Below are positions 8,545-18,248 of a stretch of 64,000 bases of DNA, piece after piece. The notes under the pieces are model-generated. The model was not told where the DNA came from, made no database searches, and worked only from the letters and a program-made list of their open reading frames with translations. Origin of the DNA: Legionella saoudiensis (GTDB taxonomy: Bacteria > Pseudomonadota > Gammaproteobacteria > Legionellales > Legionellaceae); the NCBI RefSeq assembly GCF_001465875.1, contig NZ_LN901322.1:310001-374000 (forward strand), in the 5' to 3' direction. A program made the translations under genes and the position numbers. Numbering within the stretch: position 1 is the first letter of the stretch; every line of letters begins with the position of its first letter.

Positions 8545-10125
8545 CTAACTTTCACTAACCGGCAAGGTAAAACTAAACCATGCCCCACAAGGCATATCTG
8601 AATGAATATGGAGCTTACCTCCATGATTTTCGATTAATGTTTTACAAATTCCCAAACCAATCCCCGTTCCTTTTGATTTGGTTGTGAAATAAGTATTTAA
8701 TACTTTATTTAAATATTTACTGGGAATCCCTGGGCCATTATCACGAATATGTACCTCAATCATATTAGCGCAGAGATTGGTGGCAATAGATAACTCAGGG
8801 GAGATAACATTACTATCATGAAAGGCCTCAATACTATTTCGAGCAAGATTTAAAAGAACTTGCATCAAATGAATTTTATTTGCCATGATTAACGGCAATC
8901 CTTCTTGTAAGTTGAGCGATATATCTAATTTAAAATCCAATAATTCATATTGTAGAAGTGACAAAGTATCTTTTATTACCTCATTAATATTGGTTTTTTC
9001 TCGATAAAAATTGTCTTTATGAGCTAGGTTTCTCATATTATGTATAATTTCCCCCGCAAGCTCAGCTTGAATGGAGATCTTTTTTAAGGGCTCGATTAAC
9101 CTGGGTAAAATGTCCTTTGTAGAATTTTCATTAATCAAATATAAACAAGCTTGGCTGTACGTTACTATGGTTGATAAAGGCTGATTAATTTCATGAGCCA
9201 ATGCAGAGGCCATTTCCTCTTTAGCGCTTGATCGGCAAGAAAGTCCTATTTCAGCTTGCCATTGGTGTTTCAATCGTTCTTCTATTTTATAATTGGTAAG
9301 ATTTTTAATCCGAATAAGGACCACATTATTATTTAAATAAGGATAGATATTAAGCTCAAAGCAATAATAGTCGTTTACTTTAGCAAAAGAATTTTCTATA
9401 ACTTCTAAACTTCGCTCCCCTCTCAATGCTTTTTTGCACGCATCCAAAATCTTAGACTGCAGATTAGGAAATTCACTTAACCGGTGAATTAAATTCATTC
9501 CTACCGCTATTTTATTAGTAATTATTTTGGAAAATAAATAAGAGAATGATTCATTTATAATTTTTAAATTAAACTCGGAGTCTACCGCTGCTAAAGCCTC
9601 ATTAGTCCCTTCAAATATTTTATTTATTAATGCAAAAGAATGTTCAATTTCATAATGACGGAACTTTTTTGGTTCGCGTGAGAGGTTAAAGAGATAAAGA
9701 TGAATTAAGTTATCTGCGTTTATCCTACAGGTCATTGTAGCTTGAATAGAGTCTCTATTTACATTTTTTAAATTTATATTCGCTGTTTGATTTAACCTAC
9801 TATTTAATAAATTATTCATCTTTTCTTCGAAAAGAATTTTTGAACTTGAATGAATAAATTTTAAAAATGAGGTATTGATTAAGGTATTTCTTTCGGAACC
9901 AAAAAATATAGCGGCTCTATAGTTAAGTTGGGTAATCGTATAGTTTTGGTCAATAGTAATAATAATTGTGGGATTAAAATCATAGAGCTCTTTAAAGTTT
10001 TTTCCTGCTTCAACTTGGTACTTTCTTAGTGAAGTGAAATTATCTTTCAGTTTTTTATATTTTAAATCTTGCTGCTTTAACTTATTTTTTAATTTCTGCA
10101 CTTCATTTTTCATATCTGCCAACAT
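8545..10125 (-). CDS. PAS-domain sensor histidine kinase, soluble, FixL-like
   Basis: 526 residues without membrane segments, so probably cytoplasmic. Order: coiled coil (about 1-40), PAS domain (about 48-150), a second PAS-like region (about 160-280), HisKA with phospho-acceptor H311 in AHEINQPLS, and HATPase_c with NLARNSIEAF, DNGPGIP and a GTGIGLGIC box. The HEINQPL motif and the PAS input place it with FixL/DctB-type kinases. No heme or flavin ligand can be assigned by eye. GGGA six bases before the ATG supports the start. It is followed directly by its receiver gene. A palindrome CTTAGG-N8-CCTAAG sits just upstream (10143-10162). Confidence 0.9.
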   Translation of the reverse strand: MLADMKNEVQKLKNKLKQQDLKYKKLKDNFTSLRKYQVEAGKNFKELYDFNPTIIITIDQNYTITQLNYRAAIFFGSERNTLINTSFLKFIHSSSKILFEEKMNNLLNSRLNQTANINLKNVNRDSIQATMTCRINADNLIHLYLFNLSREPKKFRHYEIEHSFALINKIFEGTNEALAAVDSEFNLKIINESFSYLFSKIITNKIAVGMNLIHRLSEFPNLQSKILDACKKALRGERSLEVIENSFAKVNDYYCFELNIYPYLNNNVVLIRIKNLTNYKIEERLKHQWQAEIGLSCRSSAKEEMASALAHEINQPLSTIVTYSQACLYLINENSTKDILPRLIEPLKKISIQAELAGEIIHNMRNLAHKDNFYREKTNINEVIKDTLSLLQYELLDFKLDISLNLQEGLPLIMANKIHLMQVLLNLARNSIEAFHDSNVISPELSIATNLCANMIEVHIRDNGPGIPSKYLNKVLNTYFTTKSKGTGIGLGICKTLIENHGGKLHIHSDMPCGAWFSFTLPVSES

Positions 10126-10561
10126 AAATATCCCTTTTAATGACTTAGGGCACTTGTCCTAAGAGTACCAGCTTTAAAAATTATTATTGAAAATTTGGCA
10201 TAGATGATGTTTTTAAATAGTCCATTTTAAAATTGGGATTAGGGATGAGCACGTAAATCAAACGTAATGAGCCAATTATGTTTAATTTTCATTATGGCTT
10301 TTAGTCCCAATAAAACATTATCCTGCAATAAATTCTAAAATATATTTTTTTACCCAAGTTCTCAATATTTTTTAATAACTTCATGAAATTATAAGAGTGT
10401 GCCTTAATATTACAAGGTGTTAGGATATTATTTTTTCAGGAGATGTGCTGATCCGGTTAGTGATTGGATTAGGTCTAATGCTGCCCTGGCACTAGAGTGC
10501 TGAAGGCCTCGCCATTAGCCAGGAGCTTAACCTGCAATGGCGCTGCATATAGGGCTGCCAG
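10126..10561. other. intergenic region with palindrome and a GC-richer block
   Basis: No gene seen in 436 bases. Next to the kinase start is a palindrome, CTTAGGGCACTTGTCCTAAG (10143-10162), which could be an operator or a transcript hairpin. The middle is very AT-rich. From about 10440 to 10560 the sequence becomes clearly GC-richer; a short minus-strand frame there reads as ordinary protein (LLANGEAFSTLVPGQH) before a stop. That block could be a gene remnant or a small RNA; I cannot tell which. Confidence 0.4.
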
Positions 10562-11359
10562 TTAATTGCAATCCGAAGCAATGATCGAGCAATCTGCGTC
10601 ATGGCATTGGCTTATTGCTTTACCTTCTGCAATTTCCTTGCTAGCTCCAACCCCTATCCCATGATGATTTTTAGAAAGAGCATAGGCCCCGCACTGCTGG
10701 TAAGTTACCATTGTGCTGCATTGTTCACCACCGGCATCGTTACAAAATTGTTGCGCATTTTTTTCTGCTTCTTCACGAGTAGAGCCACCACCAATGCCAT
10801 AAGCGCTATTTTTATCATGACTTGCAGAATCTGCAGCAATAACGCCCCAATCATATTCTGATTTTTTATTTTTTACTCCAACCTTAGGCGTTACCTGAGT
10901 GGCCCCTGCAACAGTAAATTTTATTGATTTAACAAGCTTATTATCCACATAAATATCCATATGGTACTTGCCAAGAGGCCAACCCTTATTGGGTTTAGTA
11001 ATTTTAAATTTGCCACTCCATTGATTGCCCGGTAGAAGCGCAATGAGATCTCTTGCCGTACCCGGTTCAAGCGTTAATTCAGCTTCGTCAATTTTATAAT
11101 TAGGTGGGGCAACATTATTGGTGTCTTCTGCAATCCAAACCGATTTTATTTTTTGGCCTTGCTTCAATTGAACTGATTTCCAAAAAACATAAAGAGCAGG
11201 CGTATCTTTAGTAAAAGTCTCTTTAGGTGTTGGAAGGTTATCAGTGGCCTGATCGCTAAGGATGGTATCTATTTGAGGAGGGGTTTCTGCTAGAGAAACT
11301 GTAGTAAAACTCCATAGACAAAAAACGAATAATAAACTACTTTTTACAGAAGCGGTCAT
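10562..11359 (-). CDS. exported protein with C-terminal DUF4189 domain
   Basis: 265 residues with a signal peptide (about 1-24, ending VSLAE). Residues about 25-150 form a beta-rich domain of unknown role (ALYVFWKSVQLKQGQKIKSV, GNQWSGKFKI). Residues about 165-265 match DUF4189: WGVIAADSASHDKNSAYG, repeated small-residue segments, and six Cys probably forming disulfides (QQFCNDAGGEQC, QQCGAYA, SQCHDADCSIIASDC). DUF4189 proteins are small secreted proteins of unknown function. Periplasmic or extracellular location is likely. The neighbours do not suggest a role. Confidence 0.75.
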   Translation of the reverse strand: MTASVKSSLLFVFCLWSFTTVSLAETPPQIDTILSDQATDNLPTPKETFTKDTPALYVFWKSVQLKQGQKIKSVWIAEDTNNVAPPNYKIDEAELTLEPGTARDLIALLPGNQWSGKFKITKPNKGWPLGKYHMDIYVDNKLVKSIKFTVAGATQVTPKVGVKNKKSEYDWGVIAADSASHDKNSAYGIGGGSTREEAEKNAQQFCNDAGGEQCSTMVTYQQCGAYALSKNHHGIGVGASKEIAEGKAISQCHDADCSIIASDCN

Positions 11360-11462
11360 AACCTATCCTTAGTTATATTTAAAAATGAGAGATAAATGCA
11401 AGGCTTAAGCATAAAGTCTAGCAAGAAACAGTGGCTTATCAAGGTAAAGAAATAAGGAAAAC

Positions 11463-12203
11463 ATGGAGTCTACTTACTATATTGGAACTTCTGGATGGAC
11501 TTATGAAGGCTGGAAAGGCTTATTTTATCCCTCAGACCTACCTGACGCTGAGCGCTTAATCTATTATTCGCAACATTTTAATACTGTAGAATTAAACAGC
11601 AGTTTTTATCACTTACCTAGAGCAAAAACCGTTACTCATTGGGCTGAGATCACTCCTGCTAATTTTATTTTCTCTTGCAAAGCCAGTCGCTATCTTACGC
11701 ACATAAAAAAATTGAGTGATTATCAAAATGGTTTAAAAAATTTATTTAATAGCTTGGAAAACTTACATGAGAAATTAGGGCCAATTTTATTTCAACTTCC
11801 TCCTAAATGGGCATTAAATCTTGAACGGCTTTCTTTATTTTTAAGGGCATTACCAACCGACTACCAGTACACATTTGAATTTAGAGACCGAAGTTGGCTA
11901 TGTAATGAAACTTTTGATTTGTTAAAAAAATTTCATATCGCATTATGCTTTTATGATTTTCGAGGCTATCAGGCCCCTTATGAAGTATTAAGTGATTTTA
12001 TTTATTTACGCTTACACGGGCCTTTGGAAACCCCTTACGAAGGACATTACCCAAACCACAGTTTATTACAGTATGCCAAGCACATGCACGATTGGAGTAA
12101 AAGCGAAAGTAAAATCTTCTGCTATTTTGATAATGACCAAAAGGTTGCCGCCCCACAGGATGCAAAACAATTGATAAAATTACTCCAAAAACAGACCAAC
12201 TAA
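11463..12203 (+). CDS. DUF72 (YecE-like) protein
   Basis: 246 residues, the usual length of the DUF72 family. It opens YYIGTSGWTYEGWKG..FYP, followed by YYSQHFNTVELNSSFY, KASRYLTHIKKL, LGPILFQLPP, TFEFRDRSW, YLRLHGP and CYFDNDQ. All are hallmark motifs of this TIM-barrel family. The biochemical role is not established. The gene is complete, cytoplasmic, and probably monocistronic: a hairpin with ATTAAGG/CCTTAAT arms follows the stop, and the SET gene starts 88 bases later. Confidence 0.9.
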   Translation: MESTYYIGTSGWTYEGWKGLFYPSDLPDAERLIYYSQHFNTVELNSSFYHLPRAKTVTHWAEITPANFIFSCKASRYLTHIKKLSDYQNGLKNLFNSLENLHEKLGPILFQLPPKWALNLERLSLFLRALPTDYQYTFEFRDRSWLCNETFDLLKKFHIALCFYDFRGYQAPYEVLSDFIYLRLHGPLETPYEGHYPNHSLLQYAKHMHDWSKSESKIFCYFDNDQKVAAPQDAKQLIKLLQKQTN

Positions 12204-12227
12204 TTAAGGTAAAATCCACTCCTTAAT
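12203..12227 (+). terminator. hairpin after the DUF72 gene
   Basis: Arms ATTAAGG (12203-12209) and CCTTAAT (12221-12227) are perfect inverted repeats separated by 11 bases, starting at the stop codon and followed by a T-rich ATTCTCTT. It may terminate the DUF72 transcript. The arms also match the half-sites of a possible operator found elsewhere in the window, so a regulatory role for the SET gene is possible. Confidence 0.4.
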
Positions 12228-12291
12228 ATTCTCTTAATATTTAAATTTTATAATGTTGGCCCTTTTAATTTACCATAGAATGATAGTCTAA

Positions 12292-13668
12292 ATGAAAACT
12301 TTATTTACCAATTGGCGTGAACGAGATCAAAAAAATGAGAAACAAGATGTCGCTTTATTTGATGTACCAAAACGCTTAACCCATCGCACCATCAAAATTG
12401 CTGACCGCCCTTTAAGTGAAAACCCAAAGATTGTTGAAATTCCCGTCCATGAAGTAAGTAGCTATTTAACAAAACATTTTGGCAGAGCGCCTTTTACCTG
12501 GTGTGAAACCCTTATGGGTCCAGCGTCATTTAAAAGTGCTAATGAAAATAAAACACCAAACGAGCAACTAGAGGCATTTTTTAAAAATCCCGATATCAGT
12601 GATGCCTTTGTTTTATGTTTTATTAATGAAAAAGTGGGGTTTGGTTTATTTGCTTTACAGGACATACCTAAAAACACCTTAATCGGAACTTATACGGGAA
12701 CTCTACAACAAGATTACTTAAGCAGTGATCACACCGATTACTATAGACTACAATTAAGTAATCGTTTTAACTGTTTTTTCCCCACCGATAAAAATAAAAA
12801 TCTTAAAGACCATCAAATTCCCCATGTAAGCGCTAAATTAAAAGGGAATTTAATGCGATTTATGCAATGTCTGCCTAATAAAAAAGATGTTGAACAAGAT
12901 TTTATGGAAGAGGCTGCGCAAAGAATAGCGACTGCTAATGTCAAAGAAAAAAATATGACCCATCTTGGAATGCCGCATATTGGTATCATAACTACTGAGG
13001 ATATAAAAAAAGGACAACAAGTTGGATTTGATTATGGTCCTGGGTATTTTAATGATCGTAATCGCATGGAATACTTTGAACATTCAGGAGCAGTATTCGA
13101 TTATGATGAACTTTCCTTTTTCAATAAAAAAAGTTGTCCGCAAAAACTCGCAATAATTCCCTCTCTGATGCAGAGTAATCCACAACAAGCACTTCATCTG
13201 ACAGGAAGTCTGCTTAACGGATACCACAAAGAATTACTGCCTCTTTTTAATAAAAAGATTATTGACTGGCTATTAAATAGACCAGAATTTGCGTCAGAGG
13301 GGCTTGCCACGTACCGCAGATCGTTTAAGCCAGATTCGGCCGGCTCACTGCTGGTAAACTGGATTGATGTAAAAAATAATTTAAAAGAAAATCTAAGTTT
13401 CTTCGATAAAACGCTAAATTGGCAAATTATGGTTACCGAAACAACAGATAAAAAAACTGAACTAAATATTGTTTCAAAATTAACCTCTTCCGATGCAAAA
13501 GTGTTAAATTATTATATTGAACGTCTTAAAAAGGTAGGGATTGAAACAAAAATCCACGAAGATCCCAGTACAAAATATCGCCGATTAGTGATAACTAATG
13601 CCTCGGAATTGTGTCTTCAACAGCAAATGCAAAACGAATTATTCAGGCAAACCCGTTTGATGAGTTAA
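12292..13668 (+). CDS. SET-domain protein, candidate protein lysine methyltransferase effector
   Basis: 458 residues. A SET domain spans about 100-260: GFGLFALQDIPKNTLIGTYTG, then NLMRFMQCLPN (N186), and near the end QVGFDYGPGYF with the conserved Tyr (Y248). The usual NHS box is altered to M-Q, but the order of motifs fits SET lysine methyltransferases. About 190 further residues follow with no recognised domain. SET proteins are rare in bacteria and in Legionella include translocated histone methyltransferases (RomA/LegAS4), which supports a host-directed role by analogy. No ankyrin repeats and no signal peptide are visible, as expected for a type IV substrate. Single gene. Effector status is inferred. 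Confidence 0.75.
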   Translation: MKTLFTNWRERDQKNEKQDVALFDVPKRLTHRTIKIADRPLSENPKIVEIPVHEVSSYLTKHFGRAPFTWCETLMGPASFKSANENKTPNEQLEAFFKNPDISDAFVLCFINEKVGFGLFALQDIPKNTLIGTYTGTLQQDYLSSDHTDYYRLQLSNRFNCFFPTDKNKNLKDHQIPHVSAKLKGNLMRFMQCLPNKKDVEQDFMEEAAQRIATANVKEKNMTHLGMPHIGIITTEDIKKGQQVGFDYGPGYFNDRNRMEYFEHSGAVFDYDELSFFNKKSCPQKLAIIPSLMQSNPQQALHLTGSLLNGYHKELLPLFNKKIIDWLLNRPEFASEGLATYRRSFKPDSAGSLLVNWIDVKNNLKENLSFFDKTLNWQIMVTETTDKKTELNIVSKLTSSDAKVLNYYIERLKKVGIETKIHEDPSTKYRRLVITNASELCLQQQMQNELFRQTRLMS

Positions 13669-13760
13669 TATTTATTTGGCTGAGTTTTTATACACAAAAC
13701 ACCTCTTATCTTATGAGCATATAATGCGATAGACTTAAGAGAAGTCCGTCCCCGAAAGAT

Positions 13761-13807
13761 CCTGAATGAGAAAGGAAGCTATAAATAAGCATCTTGCCTC
13801 ATTCGGG
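13761..13807. repeat. imperfect inverted repeat upstream of the exported-protein cluster
   Basis: CCTGAATGAG (13761-13770) and CTCATTCGGG (13798-13807) are inverted with one mismatch. The longer right arm CTTGCCTCATTCGGG (13793-13807) reappears, inverted with one mismatch, at 19028-19042 on the far side of the cluster. It may be a dispersed repeat or a terminator for the SET gene. Confidence 0.4.
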
Positions 13808-13876
13808 TATTTCTGCATCAATAAACAATATCGGGTGGCGTGCATCTTAAATAATTAGATAAGGATAAAAATTAAT

Positions 13877-14635
13877 ATGGATGTTAGTCTGAATAAACTT
13901 CTGGTTTCCTCATGCATTATGTTGATGTGCTCCAGTTCCGGAAATACAAGTCAAATCAATCTCTTCGTGTCCGGAGGTCCTAATTTTTCAACTCTTAAAA
14001 ATAACCGTTTGGTTGAAATTAATGAAGTGATTACCAATGCTTATCATACCAGAGCGCAAACAAAAACGACCGGTTTTTGGGCTGTAGGGGCAAGCCATAC
14101 TTTTGAAAGTTCTGCGTTTCCCGCTTATCAATTATCTCTAGGTTTAGCTGGTTATTTTTTCCAATTAGGCCAGGTGCGAGGAACAGAATATCCATTTATC
14201 AATGAAGGCATTTTCGATACCTTAAACTATGGCTTTCATGCAAAAAGCGATTCATTGATGGTCGAAGCGAAAACAGTTTACTCACGCTATGGCTTAAAAC
14301 CTTATGCTTTGCTTGGAATTGGTCCTAGCTGGAATAAATTTTCTGCTTACTACGAAAAACCCAGCAACTCGTCCTTAAGTGCCTCCCCAGCAGTGCCTTT
14401 TAGCGATCGCACCAAACAAACTTTTTCCTATGAGTTAGGCGCCGGGCTTCAATACTTACTCTGGGATGATCAGCAGCGACATATTCAATATCATGCTTCG
14501 GCGGGATATCAATATTTTAACTTAGACCGAGGAGCTCTAGGCTTATCTTCGGCGCAAACAACATCAGCTCGCCTCAAAGTAAAAAACCTCTACACCCAGG
14601 GAGTTATATTTACCCTAGCGGTTTCTTTTGGTTAA
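13877..14635 (+). CDS. outer-membrane beta-barrel protein, 8-strand type
   Basis: 252 residues. The N-terminus is short and hydrophobic (LLVSSCIMLMCSSSGNTSQ), a probable signal peptide; the Cys residues make a lipoprotein conceivable, though the lipobox is poor. The rest looks like an OmpA/OmpW-type barrel: repeated strands such as INLFVSGGPNFSTL, YQLSLGLAGYFFQ, GLKPYALLGIGPSWN, TFSYELGAGLQYLLWD and IQYHASAGYQYF, ending in VIFTLAVSFG. AAGGATA upstream supports the start. It is 17 bases ahead of the chitinase gene and probably in the same operon. It resembles the protein at 18249-18956. Function unknown; adhesion or envelope structure is possible. Confidence 0.7.
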   Translation: MDVSLNKLLVSSCIMLMCSSSGNTSQINLFVSGGPNFSTLKNNRLVEINEVITNAYHTRAQTKTTGFWAVGASHTFESSAFPAYQLSLGLAGYFFQLGQVRGTEYPFINEGIFDTLNYGFHAKSDSLMVEAKTVYSRYGLKPYALLGIGPSWNKFSAYYEKPSNSSLSASPAVPFSDRTKQTFSYELGAGLQYLLWDDQQRHIQYHASAGYQYFNLDRGALGLSSAQTTSARLKVKNLYTQGVIFTLAVSFG

Positions 14636-14652
14636 CAAGGAAAAATATTCTC

Positions 14653-15915
14653 ATGAAAAAGCATCTCTTAGTTCCAATATATTGTGGTCTGCTCGCGTTC
14701 ATTACAACAGTACAAGCAGCAGCGATTATAGACATTACCCCCAGCAGTTCTAGCCCAATTGCAATTTCGGCTATAGGGTCTACTTACGTCACGTATAACG
14801 CGAAAAATAATACCTCCAAAGTGTTAAGTGGAGTTACTATTGATCCAGGTTATGGGATTACAGGCGGGTTAAAAGCCTCTTTAATCAATAATACCTGTTC
14901 CACTTTAGCCGCTGGGGCGAGCTGTTCGTTTATTATCTCCTTGCAAGGGACAGGGCAAAGCGCTCAATCAACTTTAACACCACGAATTTGCGCCTACCGG
15001 GGAGCAACATGTTCGGTACCTGTGACTGGAAATCGCATTCCAGTAATTGCCACAACGACGCTCCCCAACCATAAATTCCCAATTCCTTATGCAGGTACCT
15101 TCTATCCAATTTATAATTCCGGTGCAGGTCAATGGTTGCCACCTAATCAACCCCCTCTTCCGCCATTTAATCGCGTAAGTACTATTCTTGTGGCCTTTGC
15201 CCATGCCTATACCCAACAAAATGGTGCCATTTTTACTTATGAGCGAGGCCAGATCGATCAAGCCACACGCTTAGCTTTATTAGTACAAACAGCACGTGCT
15301 GCAAATCCTAATATAAAAATTTTAATGTCTTTGGGATGGAACCAAAATGATTGGGGCTCAATTAATACAGATTATGTAAATCATGCTAATCTTTTCGTGC
15401 CCAGCGTAATTCAATTTATTCGTACCAATAACCTGGATGGTATTGATATTGATGATGAAAGTATTGGTGGCACCACAGGCTCCATTCCTCAAGCCCATTT
15501 TGATGGAGTAATTGCCAACTTAAGAAATGCATTAAACTATGCATCACTTCAAGATGGTAAGCCTTATTATTTAACCATTACACCAGCAGGAAATAATAGT
15601 GAGCCTGGTGGTATTGAAGAAACTCAGGTGGATGCGTTAAACGCTAAGAGTTTTGATTTAATTAATATACAAACCTATTTTGATGAAGAATGGAGTGATG
15701 ATTTTTTTGATGCGCTTGTTGCTCTTGGTTATCCTAAAACACAAATCGCAAATGGTATTGATGTGGAATTATCTCATTGTAATCCTGATTTCCCACCTAA
15801 TATTGGCCTAGCCGGTCTGTTTAACTGGAATATGACTAAAGACAGCACCTGCAGTAATTATGCCAATACAATCACGCTGGCTAATGTAGTTGGCTATTAC
15901 GGAACCTTTAGGTAA
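14653..15915 (+). CDS. secreted GH18 chitinase-like glycosidase
   Basis: 420 residues: signal peptide (1-22, ending VQAAA), an immunoglobulin-like Cys-containing domain (about 25-130), then a GH18 barrel (about 140-420). The GH18 signature DxxDxDxE is intact as DGIDIDDE at 262-269, making E269 the acid catalyst. Upstream features include VSTILVAFAHAY and KILMSLGWNQ, and downstream FDLINIQTYFDEEW and GLFNWNMTKDS. It should cleave beta-1,4-GlcNAc bonds in chitin or related glycans outside the cell, probably exported by Sec and then type II secretion. It sits between a barrel gene and a metalloprotease gene in what reads as an exported-protein cluster. Confidence 0.88.
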   Translation: MKKHLLVPIYCGLLAFITTVQAAAIIDITPSSSSPIAISAIGSTYVTYNAKNNTSKVLSGVTIDPGYGITGGLKASLINNTCSTLAAGASCSFIISLQGTGQSAQSTLTPRICAYRGATCSVPVTGNRIPVIATTTLPNHKFPIPYAGTFYPIYNSGAGQWLPPNQPPLPPFNRVSTILVAFAHAYTQQNGAIFTYERGQIDQATRLALLVQTARAANPNIKILMSLGWNQNDWGSINTDYVNHANLFVPSVIQFIRTNNLDGIDIDDESIGGTTGSIPQAHFDGVIANLRNALNYASLQDGKPYYLTITPAGNNSEPGGIEETQVDALNAKSFDLINIQTYFDEEWSDDFFDALVALGYPKTQIANGIDVELSHCNPDFPPNIGLAGLFNWNMTKDSTCSNYANTITLANVVGYYGTFR

Positions 15916-15930
15916 TCTTCTCCCGAAATA

Positions 15931-15954
15931 CGTCATCCAACTGCTTGGGTGACG
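15931..15954. repeat. CGTCATCC palindrome, copy 1
   Basis: CGTCATCC-N8-GGGTGACG directly after the chitinase gene. Related palindromes occur at 32268-32294 and 59415-59442. It may act as a terminator for the barrel-chitinase transcript, or be a REP-like dispersed element. Confidence 0.5.
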
Positions 15955-16023
15955 TATGCAAAGATTGCACTCTCCTGATTCTAATGTTAAGTTATCTCTA
16001 TTGATTATTAAAGATAATTTATA

Positions 16024-18237
16024 ATGACACGGACGCTTCTTACTATCCTACTTTCTTTCTTTGTTTCAATCGCTTTTGCGCAAGACCGAGTAGTTGATAA
16101 TTTTTTTAATGATGTAAATCCGGCAACGCTTACCGCACAGAGCAAGAAAAATATTCGCGCAACCCATTACCGTTTGATACAAATTGATTTAAACCAGCTT
16201 TACGCAGAGCTGGAAAGCGTTCCTCATCGCGATGGGTTAAAATCAGGAGTAGCAACTCAAATAAGACTTCCCCTACCCGATGGGAGTAGCAAACTGTATC
16301 AAATCGTGGAAAACAGTACCTTGCATCCTGAACTTGGCGCCAAATACCCAACTATTAAAACCTATGATGCTTATGGAATCACTGATCCGGGCGAGTTTGT
16401 AAAATTGGATTTAACCGCTCAAGGATTTCATTCCATGATTTTTCGGCCAGGAAAAAGTCCTGTTTTTATCGATCCATTAAAAGACGGCAAACATCAGTAT
16501 TACATGATATATAAGAAAAAAGATTTTATTAGTAATAATCATTTCAAATGCAGTATGCAAAGCGTAAACCTAGGGATTAGAGCACTTACTCACAGCTCTT
16601 CATTTGCACAGTTTAATGCATGCCAACTAAAAACATACCGCTTAGCTATGGCTGCAACCGCTCAATATACGCAATTTTATGGCGGCACCATAAATGGTGC
16701 CTTAAGCGCGCAAGCAACGACAATGAATCGCGTCAACGGCATCTATGAACTGGATATGGCAATCACCATGCAAATTATTGCCAATAATGATCAAATTATC
16801 TTTACTGATCCTAATACCCAGCCCTACACCAGTGGAGATCCCACTAAACTGATTACCGAAAATCAAATAACCATAGATAGAATTATTGGTTCCCCCAATT
16901 ATGATATTGGTCATGTAGTGGATGCGGCAGGTAGCGGTTTGGCACAGCTAAGAAGTGTTTGTAATAATGAAAGCAAAGCGATGGGAACTACAGGCAAAGA
17001 TAGCCCTATAAATGATCCCTTTGATGTGGATTATGTAGCCCATGAAATGGGACATCAATTTGGTGCAGCACACGTGCAAAATAATGCCTGTTATCGTAAC
17101 CAGCCTACAGCCGTAGAACCAGGATCTGGCAGTACCATTATGGGTTATGCAGGAATATGCCCTCCAAATGTGCAAACTAATTCTGATTCTTATTTTAATG
17201 GTATTAGCCTAAAACAGATGGGGGATTTTGTTTCAAGCCCAGAGCATAACTGCCCCGTTACTACGCCGATTTCTAGTGCTCCTGTAATTCATCAGACCAA
17301 TGGTGATGTGAGCATCCCAGCACAAACTCCATTTGCCTTAACAGCGTTAGCCACTCCTGGCTCTGCAGGAAGTGTTATTACTTACACTTGGGAGCAAATG
17401 GATAATGAAATATCCCCTCAGCCACCTGCAGGCACATCCAGAGGAGGCCCTAATTTTAGAAGCTTCTCTCCGCAAACTAGCCCAACCCGCTATTTTCCTA
17501 AGCTTAGTGCCTTAACCAATGGAGGCCCATTTACCTGGGAAGTTTTATCCTCCGTATCAAGGGTGATGAACTTTAAAGTATCTGTGCGCGCCAATACCCC
17601 TGGTGGTTCGTGCAATGCATATACAGATACCAGAATAATGATCACTGATAATGCCGGGCCCTTTAAGGTTACTAATCCTTCTGCTGCAAACATTCAATGG
17701 GCAGGGCAATCATTACAAACAATAAATTGGGATGTAGCAAACACAAATGTTTTCCCAGTGAGTATGCCCTTAGTGAATGTCTTATTGTCTACTGATGGAG
17801 GAGCAAGCTACCCGATTCCTCTAGTCGTAGGTGCCAGCAATAATGGCCATGCTGATATCTGCGTTCCCAATATAAATACTACCACAGCCCGAGTTATGAT
17901 TCAGGCGAGTAATGGTACATTCTTTAATATTTCAAAAAATAATTTTTCGATTTTCGCTACTCCACTTAGAGCGCCAGTCTTAACAAAAGCTGATCGTAAT
18001 CGCATGAATACCAAAGAAGCTTTTATTTTATACGCAGATTGCTTACCTTCATCAAATATAGCTTATACGGTGAATGGCTTGCCTGGAGCGACGATTAGGT
18101 TGGATCTGCAGCATCACCGTTTTATTATCAGTAATATATTGACGCCCAAACGGGTACACAATGTGACGATTACTGCAGTCGATGAATCGAATGTCAGCCG
18201 TACCTCAAATCCAATTACAATCCCTAGTATTTTATAA
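16024..18237 (+). CDS. secreted reprolysin-like zinc metalloprotease
   Basis: 737 residues with a signal peptide (about 1-19, SIAFAQ). A propeptide-like region reaches to about 190. The catalytic domain (about 195-410) has the zinc motif HEMGHQFGAAH (H340, E341, H344, H350) and a Met-turn in STIMGYAGIC, the pattern of reprolysin/ADAM-like metzincins. C-terminal regions (about 420-737) look like repeated beta-sandwich domains. Several Cys suggest disulfides in an extracellular enzyme. It should degrade proteins outside the cell; the substrate is unknown. Type II secretion is the likely exit route. It is 11 bases ahead of the second barrel gene, probably in one operon. Confidence 0.87.
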   Translation: MTRTLLTILLSFFVSIAFAQDRVVDNFFNDVNPATLTAQSKKNIRATHYRLIQIDLNQLYAELESVPHRDGLKSGVATQIRLPLPDGSSKLYQIVENSTLHPELGAKYPTIKTYDAYGITDPGEFVKLDLTAQGFHSMIFRPGKSPVFIDPLKDGKHQYYMIYKKKDFISNNHFKCSMQSVNLGIRALTHSSSFAQFNACQLKTYRLAMAATAQYTQFYGGTINGALSAQATTMNRVNGIYELDMAITMQIIANNDQIIFTDPNTQPYTSGDPTKLITENQITIDRIIGSPNYDIGHVVDAAGSGLAQLRSVCNNESKAMGTTGKDSPINDPFDVDYVAHEMGHQFGAAHVQNNACYRNQPTAVEPGSGSTIMGYAGICPPNVQTNSDSYFNGISLKQMGDFVSSPEHNCPVTTPISSAPVIHQTNGDVSIPAQTPFALTALATPGSAGSVITYTWEQMDNEISPQPPAGTSRGGPNFRSFSPQTSPTRYFPKLSALTNGGPFTWEVLSSVSRVMNFKVSVRANTPGGSCNAYTDTRIMITDNAGPFKVTNPSAANIQWAGQSLQTINWDVANTNVFPVSMPLVNVLLSTDGGASYPIPLVVGASNNGHADICVPNINTTTARVMIQASNGTFFNISKNNFSIFATPLRAPVLTKADRNRMNTKEAFILYADCLPSSNIAYTVNGLPGATIRLDLQHHRFIISNILTPKRVHNVTITAVDESNVSRTSNPITIPSIL

Positions 18238-18248
18238 GAAGGTAAAAA

